Below, one piece after another: positions 11,333 to 24,479 of a stretch of DNA of 64,000 nt. The first letter of the stretch is position 1. Every line of letters begins with the position of its first letter. A program made the translations under genes and the position numbers. A model generated the notes under the pieces. That model was given only the letters and a program-made list of their open reading frames with translations, was not told where the DNA came from and did not search any database. The DNA is from Epiperipatus broadwayi (lineage: Eukaryota; Onychophora; Udeonychophora; Euonychophora; Peripatidae). The DNA lies in the NCBI GenBank assembly GCA_028023455.1, contig JAQFVV010012402.1:17364935-17428934 (forward strand), written 5' to 3'.

Positions 11333-11560
11333 GAAGTGTATCTGTACTTCCTTCAATACTTTATTTAACTACTGGAGTTCTGCGTGAAATGGCTCAGCGA
11401 ATGGTAGATGTGCCATCATGTAGTAGTTCTGTTAGTACAGCTCTTCACAGTATGCGTACTCTAGCTTCATCTCCATATACACGAGATCCTCGATGCTCTG
11501 AAGACTGGATCAAGCTTTTGCAAAGTTCATTAAGTTCTATTTTGGATCTTTCCAAAACTG
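11333..11560 (+). CDS. HEATR5B: HEATR5B exon (VLPSILYLTTGVLRE)
   Basis: The acceptor is a T-tract followed by GATAG, and the donor is GTGAGA after AAAACTG. Joined in phase 1, it reads AGSVSVLPSILYLTTGVLRE across the junction, in line with the family. The rest is two helices with a serine-rich turn (PSCSSSVSTALHSMRTLASS) and a tryptophan-bearing helix (WIKLLQSSLSSILDL). The preceding intron is only 102 bp. Confidence 0.94.
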
Positions 11561-11638
11561 GTGAGAACTGATTATTTTTATTGGCATCATAAGTTCGATA
11601 GTTTTTTTGTTTATTTATAAATTCACTTTTTTTTTCAG

Positions 11639-11790
11639 GAGCCGAAGATAATAAGGTTGATGATGTCAGCATGATGCTAGCTGTGGCTGTGTTTATTATT
11701 TCTGCTCCCTGGCAAGTTACGAGCGCAATTAATCTTCAGTACCCATGTATTAATATGTTCAAGCGTTTAGTTCAGTCAGAAAATTCCATA
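11639..11790 (+). CDS. HEATR5B: HEATR5B short exon
   Basis: This exon is too short to stand out as an open frame, but the splice signals are clear: TTTTTTTTTCAG before it and GTAAGA after it. It reads from a split glycine through AEDNKVDDVSMMLAVAVFII and on to a helix ending LVQSENSI. It leaves in phase 0, unlike its neighbours. The flanking introns are 78 and 88 bp. Confidence 0.9.
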
Positions 11791-11878
11791 GTAAGATAGA
11801 ATTTTTCTTTCTTTTTGTCTGATTGATTGCATGTTTTTTGATCATGATACATTTTATAATTTTTTGTTCTCTGTCTAG

Positions 11879-12086
11879 GTTCAATTAAAATGCTTACAAA
11901 CATTGCGATCAATTTTTCAACATCCTAATCGTGTCATTTCAACTCCTTATATTCACGCCCTTGCTCCCCGTATAATTGAAGTATTATATGCCTACATCAC
12001 TTCTCAAAATGAGGCTGATCCAGCTGATATAATTGAGCGTATTCAAATACTAGAAACTCTAGTTAATCTTTCAGAAGATTGTAATA
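11879..12086 (+). CDS. HEATR5B: HEATR5B exon (SIFQHPNR)
   Basis: The acceptor is CTCTGTCTAG and the donor is the consensus GTAAGT at 12087. It begins in phase 0 with VQLKCLQTLRSIFQHPNR, a hallmark stretch of HEATR5 proteins, followed by PYIHALAPRIIEVLYAYI and a final helix (IERIQILETLVNLSEDCN). It exits in phase 1. The next exon is more than 7 kb away, yet the family shows no segment missing between the two. Confidence 0.94.
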
Positions 12087-12853
12087 GTAAGTTTGTGAAG
12101 AAAGTTAATTTTATTAATTTCTATCCATTAGAGTAACCAACAGTTTTTTTTTTTTAAATTGATTTTCTTTCTTTTTTTAAATATTTAATTAATTAAATTT
12201 GCTAATGAATTTAATTGCAAATAGAATAAAGCTTTGGCTTAAGTGCTGTTCACACTTTTATAGAACAGTTTATGCTATTTTTATTATTTTTTTCTGATTT
12301 ATTTAAAAATATTTATGAAAATTATTTTAAAAGTAATTAATGAAAGCTTGCTTTATGAATTTTATATTGATTTCTTTTGTTAACAGTTACTAATAATTTG
12401 ACTTGCAAATAATCAAATAATTAGTTCCTCAAGGATGCGTGAATTTCAAGCATCAAAAATAACAAGTTGAGCTTTGATCTATAAATATTTAACTCTCAAG
12501 TTCTCATTCTAGTACTTTATTAAAATGTACAGGGTGTTGTCTTAAATATAACTTTTTTTCTAAAAATATTAATATTAATTAAATTGCTCTTTATGCATTT
12601 AAGTTTGAGGTTCTGAACTGTGTCTGGTTTTGTTTTTTCTGTTGCTTGAATTTTTTATGGATTCCTTAACAATAAACCAAGCCATTTGATTATTTACTTC
12701 TTTTATTTAGTCATTGTATTGACCTGGAAGTTATTTATATTGGAATTAATTTAAATGGATTGATGAATTATTATTTTTACCACTTTTTTAAAAAAAATAA
12801 TTATTGGGAATACTTTGATATTGGGAAGAGAAATTGTTATTTAAAAGCATTTA

Positions 12854-13206
12854 CAGCAGGTCCTTGACTTACATATATTCTACTTTCGTACAATTTGCTA
12901 TTGCTATTTTGTACAAAGGCAATAGAAAATGACACAGCATATTAGAGAACTTTTTATCAAGAAAAGAAAAAGAAGAGTACAACTCAACTATCTCTTGATA
13001 AATTTATAAAGAAAATGCCAGATACTAATCAATAAAGTATTATTTATTTATAAAATACTACACCTTAAAAAATAAATATTTTAAAAACATTTTTGATGTG
13101 GTTTTTTAATATTGTTTTTGCCAAACATAATAGTTTTATTTTCGTACATTTCAATTTTCATACCTGTTTCAGGAACCAATTAGGTAAGAAAGTTGCAGGC
13201 CACCTA
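12854..13206 (+). mobile_element. Tigger/pogo-like DNA transposon relic
   Basis: Terminal inverted repeats AGGTCCTTGACTT (left) and the complement of AAGTTGCAGGCCA (right) are flanked by TA on both sides (12852-12853 and 13207-13208). Near 12970-13035 a short frame reads KSTTQLSLDKFIKKMPDTNQ and then a stop. This matches the style of the extreme C-terminus of pogo/Tigger transposases (basic, then Q-x-S-L-D-x-F). So this is an internally deleted, non-autonomous copy that kept the end of the transposase gene. Confidence 0.65.
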
Positions 13207-14255
13207 TATTTATCTAATTATTATTATTTTTTTGTTATTTAGATTTTTTTTTTTTTAAAATTGTTAAATGTAATTTTTCCATAAATATAAAAAAATAATA
13301 GGTACGTAGTGTTAATACTATGATTTTGAACACTTAATTATTTTGAAACAGATGTGTTGTTTCATGTATATACTGAAGTTTTCCCGCCTATTTTACAACA
13401 GTTTCAAATTAAAATGTTACCGATATAATATGTTTATTTGTTAGAGCTGAATGTTTTCCAAATTAAAATGCAGAAACATAATTAGTTTATCAAAAATGAT
13501 AGCGTCACTTTCTTGCCTTAGGCAAAAGAAGTCAACATGTTTTTGAAAAACATGTCTGTCAGCATGGGTGAGATAAAAGAGAATATGGAAAAACATCATG
13601 GGTAGTAGAAGAAATTCATGGCAGTTATTAATAGATTGATTGTTGCAGTTACTTCACGGTAAATCACAACTCATTCTATAAAGAAGAATATAGATAATCG
13701 GACCAACTAAGTTTGAAGCTGCTGTGGCCATTAGTTGAAGGTGGTGTAGTTAGTAAGAAAAACCCATAGCTGCCAAAGGATTACATTATGAAAAAACCAA
13801 TTATTATTACAGTAAATGCTAAAGTGTGTGACTAATAAGAAATAGTTCACTCTTCCATCCCACACCATGAGGAAGTCATGAAGATGAAAAAACATGCCTA
13901 AGTGACCACCAAAAGAAAATATATGCCATTCAGCTCTAAGACAAATCTCTTTTTAATGTAAAGATTTACCAGTACTGAATCACCAATAGATAAATTTAAA
14001 GATAAGAAAACTCTAAATAACATTTGAAATATTTAAAGGTAAGAAAAGCATTTTGGAAAAGTTAAAATGAAACATGGTTATTTAAAATGATTAATTCAAC
14101 AAAATGTTATATACCGAAATAATTTTTTATAGAATAATATAATTGCCATTATTGTTATTAAAATAAAGAGAAAGGAAATTGAAATACATTTTGCTAACTT
14201 TAAACTTGCTAAACAGAATATGGAAATTATAAGAATTAATTTAGGGAGGACATAT

Positions 14256-15157
14256 CTTGATATGTGTATTATCCATAAATGCCTTATGTTTAACCATACA
14301 TGAATTAAATATGCGAATATATATATGAATTAAATCTGCATTTATATACATGAATTAAATATGTGTCTATATACATGAATTCAATATGCTTCTACATACA
14401 AGAATTAAATATGCGTCTACACCCAGGAATTAAATATGCGTCTATATAATTATTGGCTACTGAATGATTAAATGAAAATGATTAAATCAAACTTATCTAA
14501 GAGTATATTGCAATAAGGAATTAATAGACATGTCTACGAATTATATATATATATATATATATGTGCTACAAGGAGAATATAAACTCACATAAGGAGAATT
14601 TAAACTTGAGAAATGATAAGGGAGGTATCCTTGATGTACACATGGATATCTAAATAAATCCCTACTATGTGAATGCTGGAAGAACAAGATTATGGAATAT
14701 AAATGATGGACACTGTATGATCATCATTAATGGGATCAAGCATGAAATAGATTAACTGATCTATGGAACCTGAACTGCAATGAACTATTAGGAGTGTTAT
14801 CCAAATACTGTTATGTAAATAAATTGTGGTTATATAAAATAATATATCTTGTCAATTTCATTTCATGTTATCCATTTTCTAGTGTACTTGTTCACAGGAA
14901 TCTCATGTTTCTGAGCTGATCTGGATGAGTAAGGTTGTAGTGAGATGGAATTCTAGTGGCGCTGTTTGGGAAACTAAACAGATTTTTAGATGTTTTCAGT
15001 CTCTTTAATGCTACACCCTCTAATGAGCAGGAAATGTAGGGGGGTGGGGTGTAACATCAGCATTGGGTAATGCCAGTCAATCATTCCTTTCTGCAACATG
15101 TTCATCAGGAAATAAATCAACCATATCAGAGGGGATAGAAACTCCAGTCCGGTTACA
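14256..15157. mobile_element. LTR-like repeat (CCGGTTACA family), intronic copy
   Basis: Positions 14888-15157 match 26757-27043 clearly (GGTTGTAGTGAGATGGAA, the GATGAGCAGGAAAT block, and TCCGGTTACA at the end). Both copies have AT-rich tandem repeats about 500 bp upstream. The right end, CCGGTTACA followed by ATAT, looks like an LTR end. The left end is not certain. A purine-rich AGGGAGGACATAT block at about 14246 and another at about 14611 could be polypurine tracts next to LTR starts. Confidence 0.45.
14296..14447 (+). repeat. Minisatellite, about 24-27 bp unit, six copies
   Basis: Diverged copies of GAATTAAATATGCGTCTATA follow each other. They lie in the left part of the LTR-like repeat. 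Confidence 0.75.
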
Positions 15158-18100
15158 ATATCTTATATTTATATATTTTGAACTTTATTAGTTACTAATT
15201 TTGTCACTTTCAAATAAAATAATTAATACTTTTAATACTCACAGTAGATTTATGAAAAAATGGAATTGATTATAATTCCTAATTATCCTGAATGTTGTAA
15301 TTGTATGTGTATTTATTAAGTATAAAAAAATATATTTAAAAACTATATCTATTTCATTTTTCATATAAAGCAAAAAAAAAAAAAAAAATGTTTAATGTAA
15401 ATAGGACTTAGTTCCATTCTAATTATGATTAGTAATGTTTTAGAGTTTGGTACAAATAATAAAGACTTCCTTTGAAACTAGTCTATGGGCTTTATATTAT
15501 TATTATTTAAAATTCAGAATTTGGCTATTGCAATGATTTTTAACACCATATTTTATCAATGAGCTAATAATAGAAGGGACTTAAATGCTCTCATAATATA
15601 TAAATAAATATATTACTAGAAAGTGTTTGAAAATTCATAAAAACTCATGAACAATATTTTAATTTGCTTATTAATAAATAAGAAATAAATAGTATGTTAC
15701 ATATTTATCTTATAACGTGTTGCTGATCATCATGTGTTCAGCAGAACTTTGTCATTAAGTGCAATCATAAATGAGTTCTGCATTGTAATTTAATTTCTAA
15801 GAATCGTTTTATATTCATAGCTACATATTTTATAATTTTTTATTATGTTTACACGTAAAAACATAGTTGCATTACTAATATGAAATAAATTTGGTCTATA
15901 TAATATTTTAGTTTGTTTTTTGACGCTCTAAGCATTTTGTGTTTTTTTTTTCTTTTTTAAATTTTTCGTTTTGACCCGTGTGTTTGTTGATTTATATTGT
16001 GGCAATATGAAATAATCCTGTGATGAATTCATCCGAAGTCACAAAGAACTTGATAGAGTTTAAAGCAATAAAAACTTTATGCTAAATATTTAAAAAATGA
16101 ATATCTAAATAAAACAATCGGGAACCTTAAAATCAAACCAAAAGTTACCCTATTTATAATGGTTACACATGATTGTACAATAAATGAATATTTGGATCAA
16201 ATATATTGATTTTAAAATGAATAAAATGATCGTAAAAGTAAATATTCTACAAATTAATAAATCCTGATATTATTTTATACAAAAACATATCATATTTAAT
16301 ATTTTATTCCAATATGAAATTGTCTATAAAGTTACTTTTATTATACTAGTTTGATGTTGTAAATAAATTTTGTTTAATCTTGACTTGTTCATTATTAATT
16401 TTATTTAAAGTTGATCAATATTTTATATTTTAATATTTAATATATACAATTATTGAATTTAAGATCTTAAGAAATCCTGCTCAGATTTATCTTATTTAAT
16501 TTCTTAAGGAGGGGATATTCCAGTGTAAAGTTTTTATATTTTTGGACAGACTAGAAAAAGGCAAATCTATATTTAAGAAAATTTAATGTAAAAGTATGAA
16601 ATTAGAAAAACTGTAAATAAACTCTTAAGTGCTCAGTATGTATCTTTTTAAAATAAGGAATTGGAAAAGTTAAAGGAACATACAGGCAAGTTAAAGAAAA
16701 AAATATAATTAAATATTCTTAATTAAGGTTTTTAATATTATTTGATTAATTTATTTATAAGTATATTCTAAGAAAGTAGGAAAATAATCTATAATTAGTT
16801 TAAAGCAAATTTTTTATATTCAAGGGCTTGCAAATAGCTTAATAATAACTATATAAAGAAGCCACATTTCTAGAAAGTATTTTTTAGTATTGATTTTATT
16901 CAGGTTATGATGGAAAAGTTTTCTATGGAAATGATGTTCAACATGATATACTAATTGCAGCCAGCAGTATACTATTCTTACTTCCAAAATGTAATTTCTT
17001 AACAGTGAAAACATGACTTTAAAAATATTAATCTGAAAATGACGGAGATGATATAAAAGCCAACTTTTTTTTCCTACCCTAATAGCCTAATAGAAGTTTG
17101 TCCCTAATGTCCAAAAGTTGCCTTAGCTTGTTGAAATAGAACAATATATAATATAAAGGATTCAAAGATCCAAAGTTGGAGATGGTGTAAAAATATATTA
17201 ATAAACTATTATGCTGAAGACAAATCCATACTTTTAGTAAGATATTTGGATATTAAGCTTACTAATTATTAAATCTTAGTAATATTATTTATTTCATAAA
17301 TATAATTTAAAAAATAATTGGGCATGCTTTTATTTTTTTTCTCTCTTATTTTTGTAAAATATTTTTTTTCCACTTTATTCTTATATATCGATTTTACTTA
17401 TTGGAACTTGTACTGTATTTAAAGTTTTTTTAATGTGGTTGAAACAAGCTGTATTTGTATTTTAATGTTAGCATATTTTGAATTATAGTATACACCTTCA
17501 TATAAGATACATGTCAATGTATAAAGAATTTTGTATCAGTAATATATGGCAGGTTAAACTAGATAATGAAGTGTATGTATTGCAGCCTCTTTTAAATTAG
17601 TTTTTTTGTCTCTCTCTTTAGTTGAAAAGTGTTTGAAAAAATATTTTTTTGCCATATCAGTTCAGGTTTACAATTTTATTATATTTGTGTACGTGTATAA
17701 CCATTAATATATTTTAATTAAATCGTTTTAATAAATCATTATTAAGTCATTTTACTTAAAACATTGCATAACATATAGAGTTTATTTATATTTTTGAGCA
17801 TGCTTATGCTTTAGACTAGGGTATTATGATATGAAAGCATTATTTCAATACGTGTAATTATTTGGAAAGGAAGTGATGCTACAGGAATCTTTTGATCATA
17901 AATGATGCTACAAAATGATGTGATTCAATCCGACTGTCACATAGGTGGTTGTAAAGTGCTGATGATCATGAAGTATAATTGTATTTTTTTTAGAATTTTT
18001 CTATAAGATTTTTATAACATGGAAATAATGATTTGATTATCATCAGCAGCTTCTTAATTATTAATTGTGAACCAAGTTCCCAATTTTTATATTTGATAAA

Positions 18101-18798
18101 ATACTTAAGAACTTTTTTGTATTAATATATAAATGATGACCAAATAATTGCATTTGTAAATAAAATGTACATCTTCACACAACCATGCATCTATCTCTTT
18201 TTGTCTTTTTTCTTTTCCTTCTGTTAACAATATATAAATTATGTATGAAATAAACAGTTTGCTTTTTGAACTTAATTGTAAGCTGAAATAAAATGAAAAG
18301 TGAAAGTTTTTATTTCTATAATTTATCTTGTATTATATAATACTCTTGATAAATAATAGGACGATGATATCCAAAACCTGATTTGCTTTATTTATGCTAT
18401 TAGCAGAAATATTATATCCCCACCTTCTTCATTCCATAAAATAAATATTTTTAAAAATTATTAAGCATGAATAGAAAAATTTATTATATTAATTAGATAT
18501 AAAATTAGAGTTTGTCTCTTTTTTTTTTTTTTTTAAATGAAGGCATTTATTTTATTACTGGTATCAGTATAGAATGTAAAATTGTATGAACACCTAATGC
18601 TATGTAATAATGTTAGCAAGTAGTAGTATTTGTATGTATTTCATGGGTAATAAAGGGCCTCATTTTGCTTAGTACCCCTAGATAACTGCTTAGGTTTGAT
18701 TATGCATTGACCAGGCTTTGTATATACCTAATTTTTATATATTATTGAGCAATCCTTAACAATGGGAAAAGATAAATTTGTCCATAATGTTGTTTTCA

Positions 18799-18887
18799 AA
18801 TAATAGATAATGATTTCAACACAATTAAAATAAAACAACTATATAGTTGTTTTATTTCAATTGTGTTGGAAGCATTATTAATTATTG
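18799..18887. repeat. Perfect-core palindrome, arms of about 44 bp
   Basis: Centred on AACAACTATATAGTTGTT at about 18842, the arms match with few differences and no spacer. The sequence would form a cruciform or RNA hairpin. It lies in the last HEATR5B intron. Confidence 0.8.
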
Positions 18888-19343
18888 AGCAAACAAAATA
18901 AACTTAAAAAACTTAATACAGAATAATGAAACATAAACTTTCATATTTTTTTTTGTAAATATTTATGTTGTATTAAAATCAGAATCAAACATGATATATT
19001 TGGTAACATCTTAAATATATTTATTAACTTAAAATGTTTTGATTATAAAATAATACACATTTATGTATGATATACAATTATATCAAAAACAGTTACTTAA
19101 AGTATTAGTATGATATTTTAATTTATGTAGATACATTTATCTCTAAAATATTCTATTGATGTAATATTTCCATGGATCATTTATTCCTGGTATATTCAGT
19201 ACCAATAATTGAATTAATTTTGATAAATTTTATATGAAGATAAATCGTTAAAATTGTTGTGTTAGTGTACAAGATGAAATATATTTGTACTTTTTAACAT
19301 TTGGTTTTTTGTTATTTTATATTTATTTATTTATCTGTTTCAG

Positions 19344-19654
19344 GAATCCATTTACTTTCTCTATTAGTGCCTATTTTAGTGTCTTTTCTACATGACGTGT
19401 CCACAACCAATCACTCGTCAAGGACATTACATGATTTTGTACTTCAGCGTTTGATGAAGATAGGACCGCTGTATCCTCAACATTTTCGTAAAATAATGAG
19501 TTCAAGGCCTGATCTTCGTACTCGTCTGGAGGCTGCTATTCGTGCCAATCAAGCAGGTAACAAAGTTCCTTCCAGCAGTCCTGCTTCTAATCCAACTCCT
19601 CCAGTCCCAACAATTAAATTAAAAATGGACTTTGTTGCCAATTTTACTGGCTAG
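19344..19654 (+). CDS. HEATR5B: HEATR5B last exon with stop codon
   Basis: The acceptor is TTATCTGTTTCAG. The split codon completes as arginine. The exon encodes HLLSLLVPILVSFLHD, then LHDFVLQRLMKIGPLYPQHF and RTRLEAAIRANQ. It ends in a serine/proline-rich tail and IKLKMDFVANFTG before TAG. The LHDFVLQ...MKIGP and RLEAAI segments are typical of the HEATR5B C-terminus. The ATG at 19301 lies in the intron and is not a start. Confidence 0.94.
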
Positions 19655-19737
19655 TTCCTATTCTGAGCAATACTCCATTTTGTACAGTCATACTATATCA
19701 ATGTAGATACTGCAGTTGTAAAGTTTTTATTTAAAAA

Positions 19738-19743
19738 AATAAA
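19738..19743 (+). terminator. Likely polyadenylation signal of HEATR5B
   Basis: AATAAA lies 84 bases after the stop codon. A second AATAAA at about 19810-19815 is an alternative. No cleavage site can be seen from sequence alone. Confidence 0.5.
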
Positions 19744-19815
19744 ACAATTAAAAAAAGTAAAGTTGAAAGTAATTAAAATTAGATTAAAAAAAAAAAAATG
19801 AAAATTTTGAATAAA

Positions 19816-22800
19816 ATAATTTGTAGTTGAATATTCTATTTAAATAATAAAGTTTAACCAAAGTTACTTTTCATATCAAATCTATTGAGTTTACACACAC
19901 AAAAAAAAAAACATGCTGAGAGTTGTATTGATCTACAGAAAGTTGTTTGATTGGCTATTGAGGATTAGATACAATCTTTGATTACGAAAAAAAATAGCAT
20001 TAAAATATCTGATAATATATATATATTTATGTATGTGTTGTGTTTTTAAGCCGTGATAATTTGATAAAAGTATTTTTTTTAAAAAGACTTACTGTCAGAT
20101 TATTCAAATTTGCATGTTAAGTGAAACATGTAAGTAATTTGTTTTTTAATCTTTTAGTTTTTTAAATGCATTTTTTTAAAATGCTAAAAAAACGAAAAAA
20201 AAAAATATTGTACCTTAATAGCACTGCTAAACTAAATTAATTATTATTAGTTTGAAGGTAGTAGTTTCAGATTGGTGATAAGGTGGTCTCACTATACTGA
20301 CTAAAAACAAAAAAATGTTGATTTTAATATGAAGAATATTTTAGCAGTGTTGAGAATGATGAGATGTTATATTCCCACAGGAATTAAATCCATGGTTGTC
20401 TTAACATTAACTTCAACGACTTATTTAATTTTATTTCATGACATAAACTTAATAATATTTACTTATATTGAATTTAAATATGTTGTTTGTTTTTTTGCTT
20501 TCTATTAGCTAAGTTTTGAACTGGCACTCAGTCTGCATTATCCATATTTACATTATATTTTAGACATTACTAGCCAATTTCTCATCTAGTAAAAGTAATC
20601 ATATAGCAACAATACAATAATTGCTTAATAATTTAAAACCAGTTACTGTTAATAGGAATAATTCAGAAATCATTTGCAAAAAGTTCGTATCTGATGAAAT
20701 TAGGGAACGATTTAATAAATAATACAATAAAGCATCCTAAACAAATGCTAAAATCTTATGCCTTTTTTAGAAAAGAATTTTGGCTAGAATAACACCAAAT
20801 ACAACTATTATCAGTTGTTTGAAGACAAAACTGGAGTTTTTTTTGTTATTAAAATCATACTCGATAACATTTTTACGAATATTATAAATGCATAATTTAT
20901 TTCATAGGAAACTTAGTATTATTCATTCCTTTATGTACTGTATTAGTTGAATTTGGTATAGCTGTGTTTCGTTTGGCATAGTGATGGAATGATAGATTTG
21001 AGGGTTAACGGCTTTTGACTGATACTGTATCTAATACTTTTAGTGCTTGAATGTCACATGATATTCCAGACAAATAATCTTTTGATTATTATAATATCGA
21101 AATTCAGAAGAATAAGTAATCTATAATTAAGATATATGGAGAAAAATTATATAAAAAATCGTATCCTGAAATCTGTGGAAGGGTTGTACTTCTTTTTTTG
21201 CTTTCAATATAAAAAATGTTGCAAAAAACAAACCAAACATTGCAGGTGACTTGACTTGATCTTAAGTTATATAAATTCTTATCGGAGTCTTGAATCTTTT
21301 TATTTATTTATTTTCATTTTCAACCAGTTCTTTTTATACCTGACCATCTGAATGTTCAAAACTATACTTATTCCCTGGCATTAGCCTTAGATCCACTCAC
21401 AAATACTAAAACTGTATTAAGCTTTCATGTAATCAGATTTCAAAATATTCATTGCTGACAACGACCATAATAAATCTGCAATCATAACAATTTTATGATA
21501 ATAAGTGAAGGATAATGATTTGTGATAAATTCAATCAATGAAAATAATAGATATTATAAAATCAAGTGAAACAGGGACTTGTTTACATTAGAAATTCTAA
21601 AATGTTATAAATTTTACTCTGAATTGATATATACTTTGCAACTGGAATATAATCTTTACAAAAAATTCTAACAAAATTATTGTTTATGTATATGTGTATA
21701 TTTGTGCATGCATGTATTTATATACATACCGAAATAAAAATTTTCGTAGATGAAAGATTTATTATAATTTATAATAAATTTCAGAAATAACTAAAATATA
21801 TAACTATATCAACTTAGCAACAAAATAACATTTGCCGTCATTTGATCAAGGATGTTATTAAATTATTTTGCTGAAATGTTGGTAGCTATATAATTTAATA
21901 TTTATATAATATAAAAATAACATAATAGAAAATAAAATGGAAAATAGATTTAAGAAACCAAATATATTTTCAATGCATAATCATAGCTACCAAAACAACA
22001 ATATTTTGTTATTACAAATTAAAAAAGCTATTTTTTACTTAATTAAATGCTATTGGATCTGATTTATCACATGTTCATTTTGCAAAATAAATTGTATGTA
22101 CATAAAATTTAAAAATTGTTTTTAATCTCAATCCTAAACTCCATGAACAATTTTATTTTTTTAATCTCTTGGTGGAACAATATTTATATCAATGAAATAT
22201 TAACGAGCAATTGTATAAAATATCTGAACTTTTGGCTCAAGTGAACGTTGGATTCCAAAAATATCTCATGTAAACTAATATAAATACATGAATTTTGTAT
22301 AAGTGTGCCAATATTATGATTTTTTTAAAAAATACTTTGGATTTCAATGAGATAGTGATTTGAGAAACTTCTGACATGCGAAAATTAAATGAGATAGTTA
22401 TTTGAGAAACTTCTGACATGTTTAAATTAAAAAGTGGAATAAACTTTGTGGAAGTTCCATATGTATCTTATTTAGATTGTATGGTCACAATTGTTGGACA
22501 TGCAGATGATTTTACCATCATGCCTAAAAGGTTTAATAAATCATTAATCACTAATGATGGATATCATTGATGACTTTTTAACTGAAACCCATTCTTTCGT
22601 ACATTCAGAAAAGATGGTAGTTTGATAACTGGTCTCATCCTGTAAAATTTCATCAGAATTAAATACAATAAAAACTGAACTAAGTAATTATTTTAATAAA
22701 TTAATTTTTGATAAGATCCAAAATGTATAAATAATCAGGTCAATCAACATTTGGGTATACTAAATTATAATGCACTCTAGATTCAACTTCATTAATAAAT

Positions 22801-23789
22801 ATCAGTAAAATTATTCCATAGCAAGATAATGTTTCTAAGGCAATTCTATTATTTATTTTTATTAAAAACTTCAATATTTCCTTTGATATTTCATGGAATT
22901 AAATTGATTTATTCTAAATTCAGCATCTTATATTTAAAAACAAGAATTTTCACATTTTGCTTTAAAACATAAATTCAAATTCTTAGTATTACAGATTACA
23001 AAATTAAAATATTTGCTACAATAAATTTAACCATAACACTAGCTTTTAATGAAATTAAAATATTTTTGGAAAAGTGTTCTCTTTCTAAACAAAGACTCTG
23101 CTTAAAATTTATTGTTCCACAAATTCATGTAAAATTGATGTTTTAACTTATAATCAATCGCAACAAAAGTTTTTCCTTAATTGTATATTCTGCTTCCGAT
23201 TAAACTTTTATTTGTGATTTTTGCAAACATAAGAATAAGAGAATGAATCGTATTTTTTTCAGAAATGTATATCTTTTTATGAACTTATGCAACAAGATAA
23301 ACTTGAAATATCTAATAGCTAACTTTTTTTTTTAACTTTCATATTGTCCTAGAGTGTTATATACATCCAGCACATGGTATGGTAGGTTAGTTATGAAAGT
23401 ACAACGCTTTAAAAATAGTTGCACATAATTGGAATAATTAATTCTTAAAAGACTTGAAATATTTACCAATAAATATTTTTCTTAGAATAGGATATCACAA
23501 AGTATATATTAGAAATTTTCTGCAAAATAGTTATAGTAAAAAAAAATAGGTCCAAATTTTAAATGCTATAAAATTTTTTCATTATCTATATATTATTCTC
23601 TCACATGCACACACAGAGTTGCACAACATAACAAATCAATAAATAGTTTTAATTAAAACCAATGTTACAATCATTGAAGAATTTTATTTTGAAAAATTTG
23701 TGGAAATTCAATGATTATTTAATATATGTTAAAATGTTCTTCCAAAAAAATCTGGTAGCAATACTATATTTACAAGTAATTTTTAAATA
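19816..23789. other. Intergenic AT-rich DNA after HEATR5B
   Basis: No gene, RNA gene or clear transposon was seen. The only local structure is a tandem copy of GAGATAGTGATTTGAGAAAC at about 22349-22420. Confidence 0.6.
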
Positions 23790-24065
23790 TAGGCGATTTG
23801 AACTCAGACTTTCAAGCACCCACCAACTACCCAGACTATCTCATATAACTGATATACATGACCACACACATGTAGAAAAGATAAATAATCACCAATATAC
23901 GTATTTCATGCTAAACTAGCACTCATCAGTTGGTCTAGATTATCATCTCACATATAATCAATGCTCAGTTTATATTAAGATAGCAAATCTTCACACTTTA
24001 ATGGATAGGTTTTAATGTACTCCAACTTCCAACTTTTCAGCCATCCATATCATTGAAAATCTGAC
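23776..24065 (-). repeat. R1 interspersed repeat, copy b
   Basis: On the minus strand this holds the same ordered blocks as copy a: CTATCTTAATATAAACTGAG, then CAACTGATGAGTGCTAGTTT, then GTTCAAATCGCC. It extends on the other side into GATTTTCAATGATATGGATG, also present near 10330. It faces copy c head-to-head. Confidence 0.8.
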
Positions 24066-24224
24066 GATGGAAAGCCAAATCCCATGCTGATGCCAACATT
24101 ATTGCCATGCCCATGTTGACCTGAAGTCATTGTGACCCCTCATGTATAGGATCTTATCCATTTAAATTCATAGAAGAGGGATGGGCAGGATACAAACTTC
24201 ATATGTAAATATTTGAAAACCAGA

Positions 24225-24475
24225 TTGGAGTAGATTGAAGCCTGTCCATTAAAGTGTGAAAATTTGCTATCTTAATATAAACTGAGCACTGATTATATAT
24301 ATGTGTGAGAGATGATAATCTGGACCAACTGATGAGTGCTGGTTTAGCATGAAATACATATATTGGTGATGATTTATTTTTTCTACATGTGTGTGGTCAT
24401 GTATATCAGTTGTATGAGATAGTGTGGATAGTTGGTGGGTGCTTGAAAGTGAGTTCAAATCTCCTATATTTACAA
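24225..24475 (+). repeat. R1 interspersed repeat, copy c
   Basis: This is the best plus-strand copy: GCTATCTTAATATAAACTGA, then GGACCAACTGATGAGTGCTG, GTTTAGCATGAAATACATAT, GTGTGGTCATGTATATCAGT and GAGTTCAAATCTCC. The GTTCAAATC near the end resembles a polymerase III B box, but I see no matching A box at the right distance. With copy b it makes an inverted pair separated by about 160 bases. Confidence 0.8.
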
Positions 24476-24479
24476 TTAA

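Larger units (their letters stand above)
12087..19343. other. Last HEATR5B intron (7.26 kb), remaining sequence
   Basis: Between the annotated repeats this intron is AT-rich non-coding DNA. I found no missing exon: the protein reads directly across it. Positions 15400-18798 and 18890-19343 hold long A/T runs and nothing I can name. Around 13530-13620 there is a short methionine/lysine-rich frame that resembles the coiled-coil start of retroelement gag, too short to claim. Confidence 0.7.
6899..19654 (+). other. HEATR5B: HEATR5B gene, 3' part (six exons, five complete introns)
   Basis: Six exons (6899-7177, 10955-11230, 11333-11560, 11639-11790, 11879-12086, 19344-19654) join into about 484 codons, matching the C-terminal quarter of HEATR5B, a HEAT-repeat protein of about 2,000 residues. 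Known role of the family: HEATR5B (p200, yeast Laa1) binds the AP-1 clathrin adaptor with aftiphilin and helps AP-1 act on trans-Golgi and endosome membranes. Invertebrates usually have one gene for the vertebrate pair HEATR5A/HEATR5B, so the B label is the closest match and not proof of orthology to one paralogue. Splice phases are 1,1,1,0,1, and every junction is GT/AG. The promoter and first three quarters lie outside the window. Confidence 0.93.

Noticed and set aside
11903-12136. Start codon at 11903 as a gene start
   Set aside because: The exon starts at 11879 after a clear acceptor and the protein continues in frame from the previous exon. The end of the frame runs into the intron.
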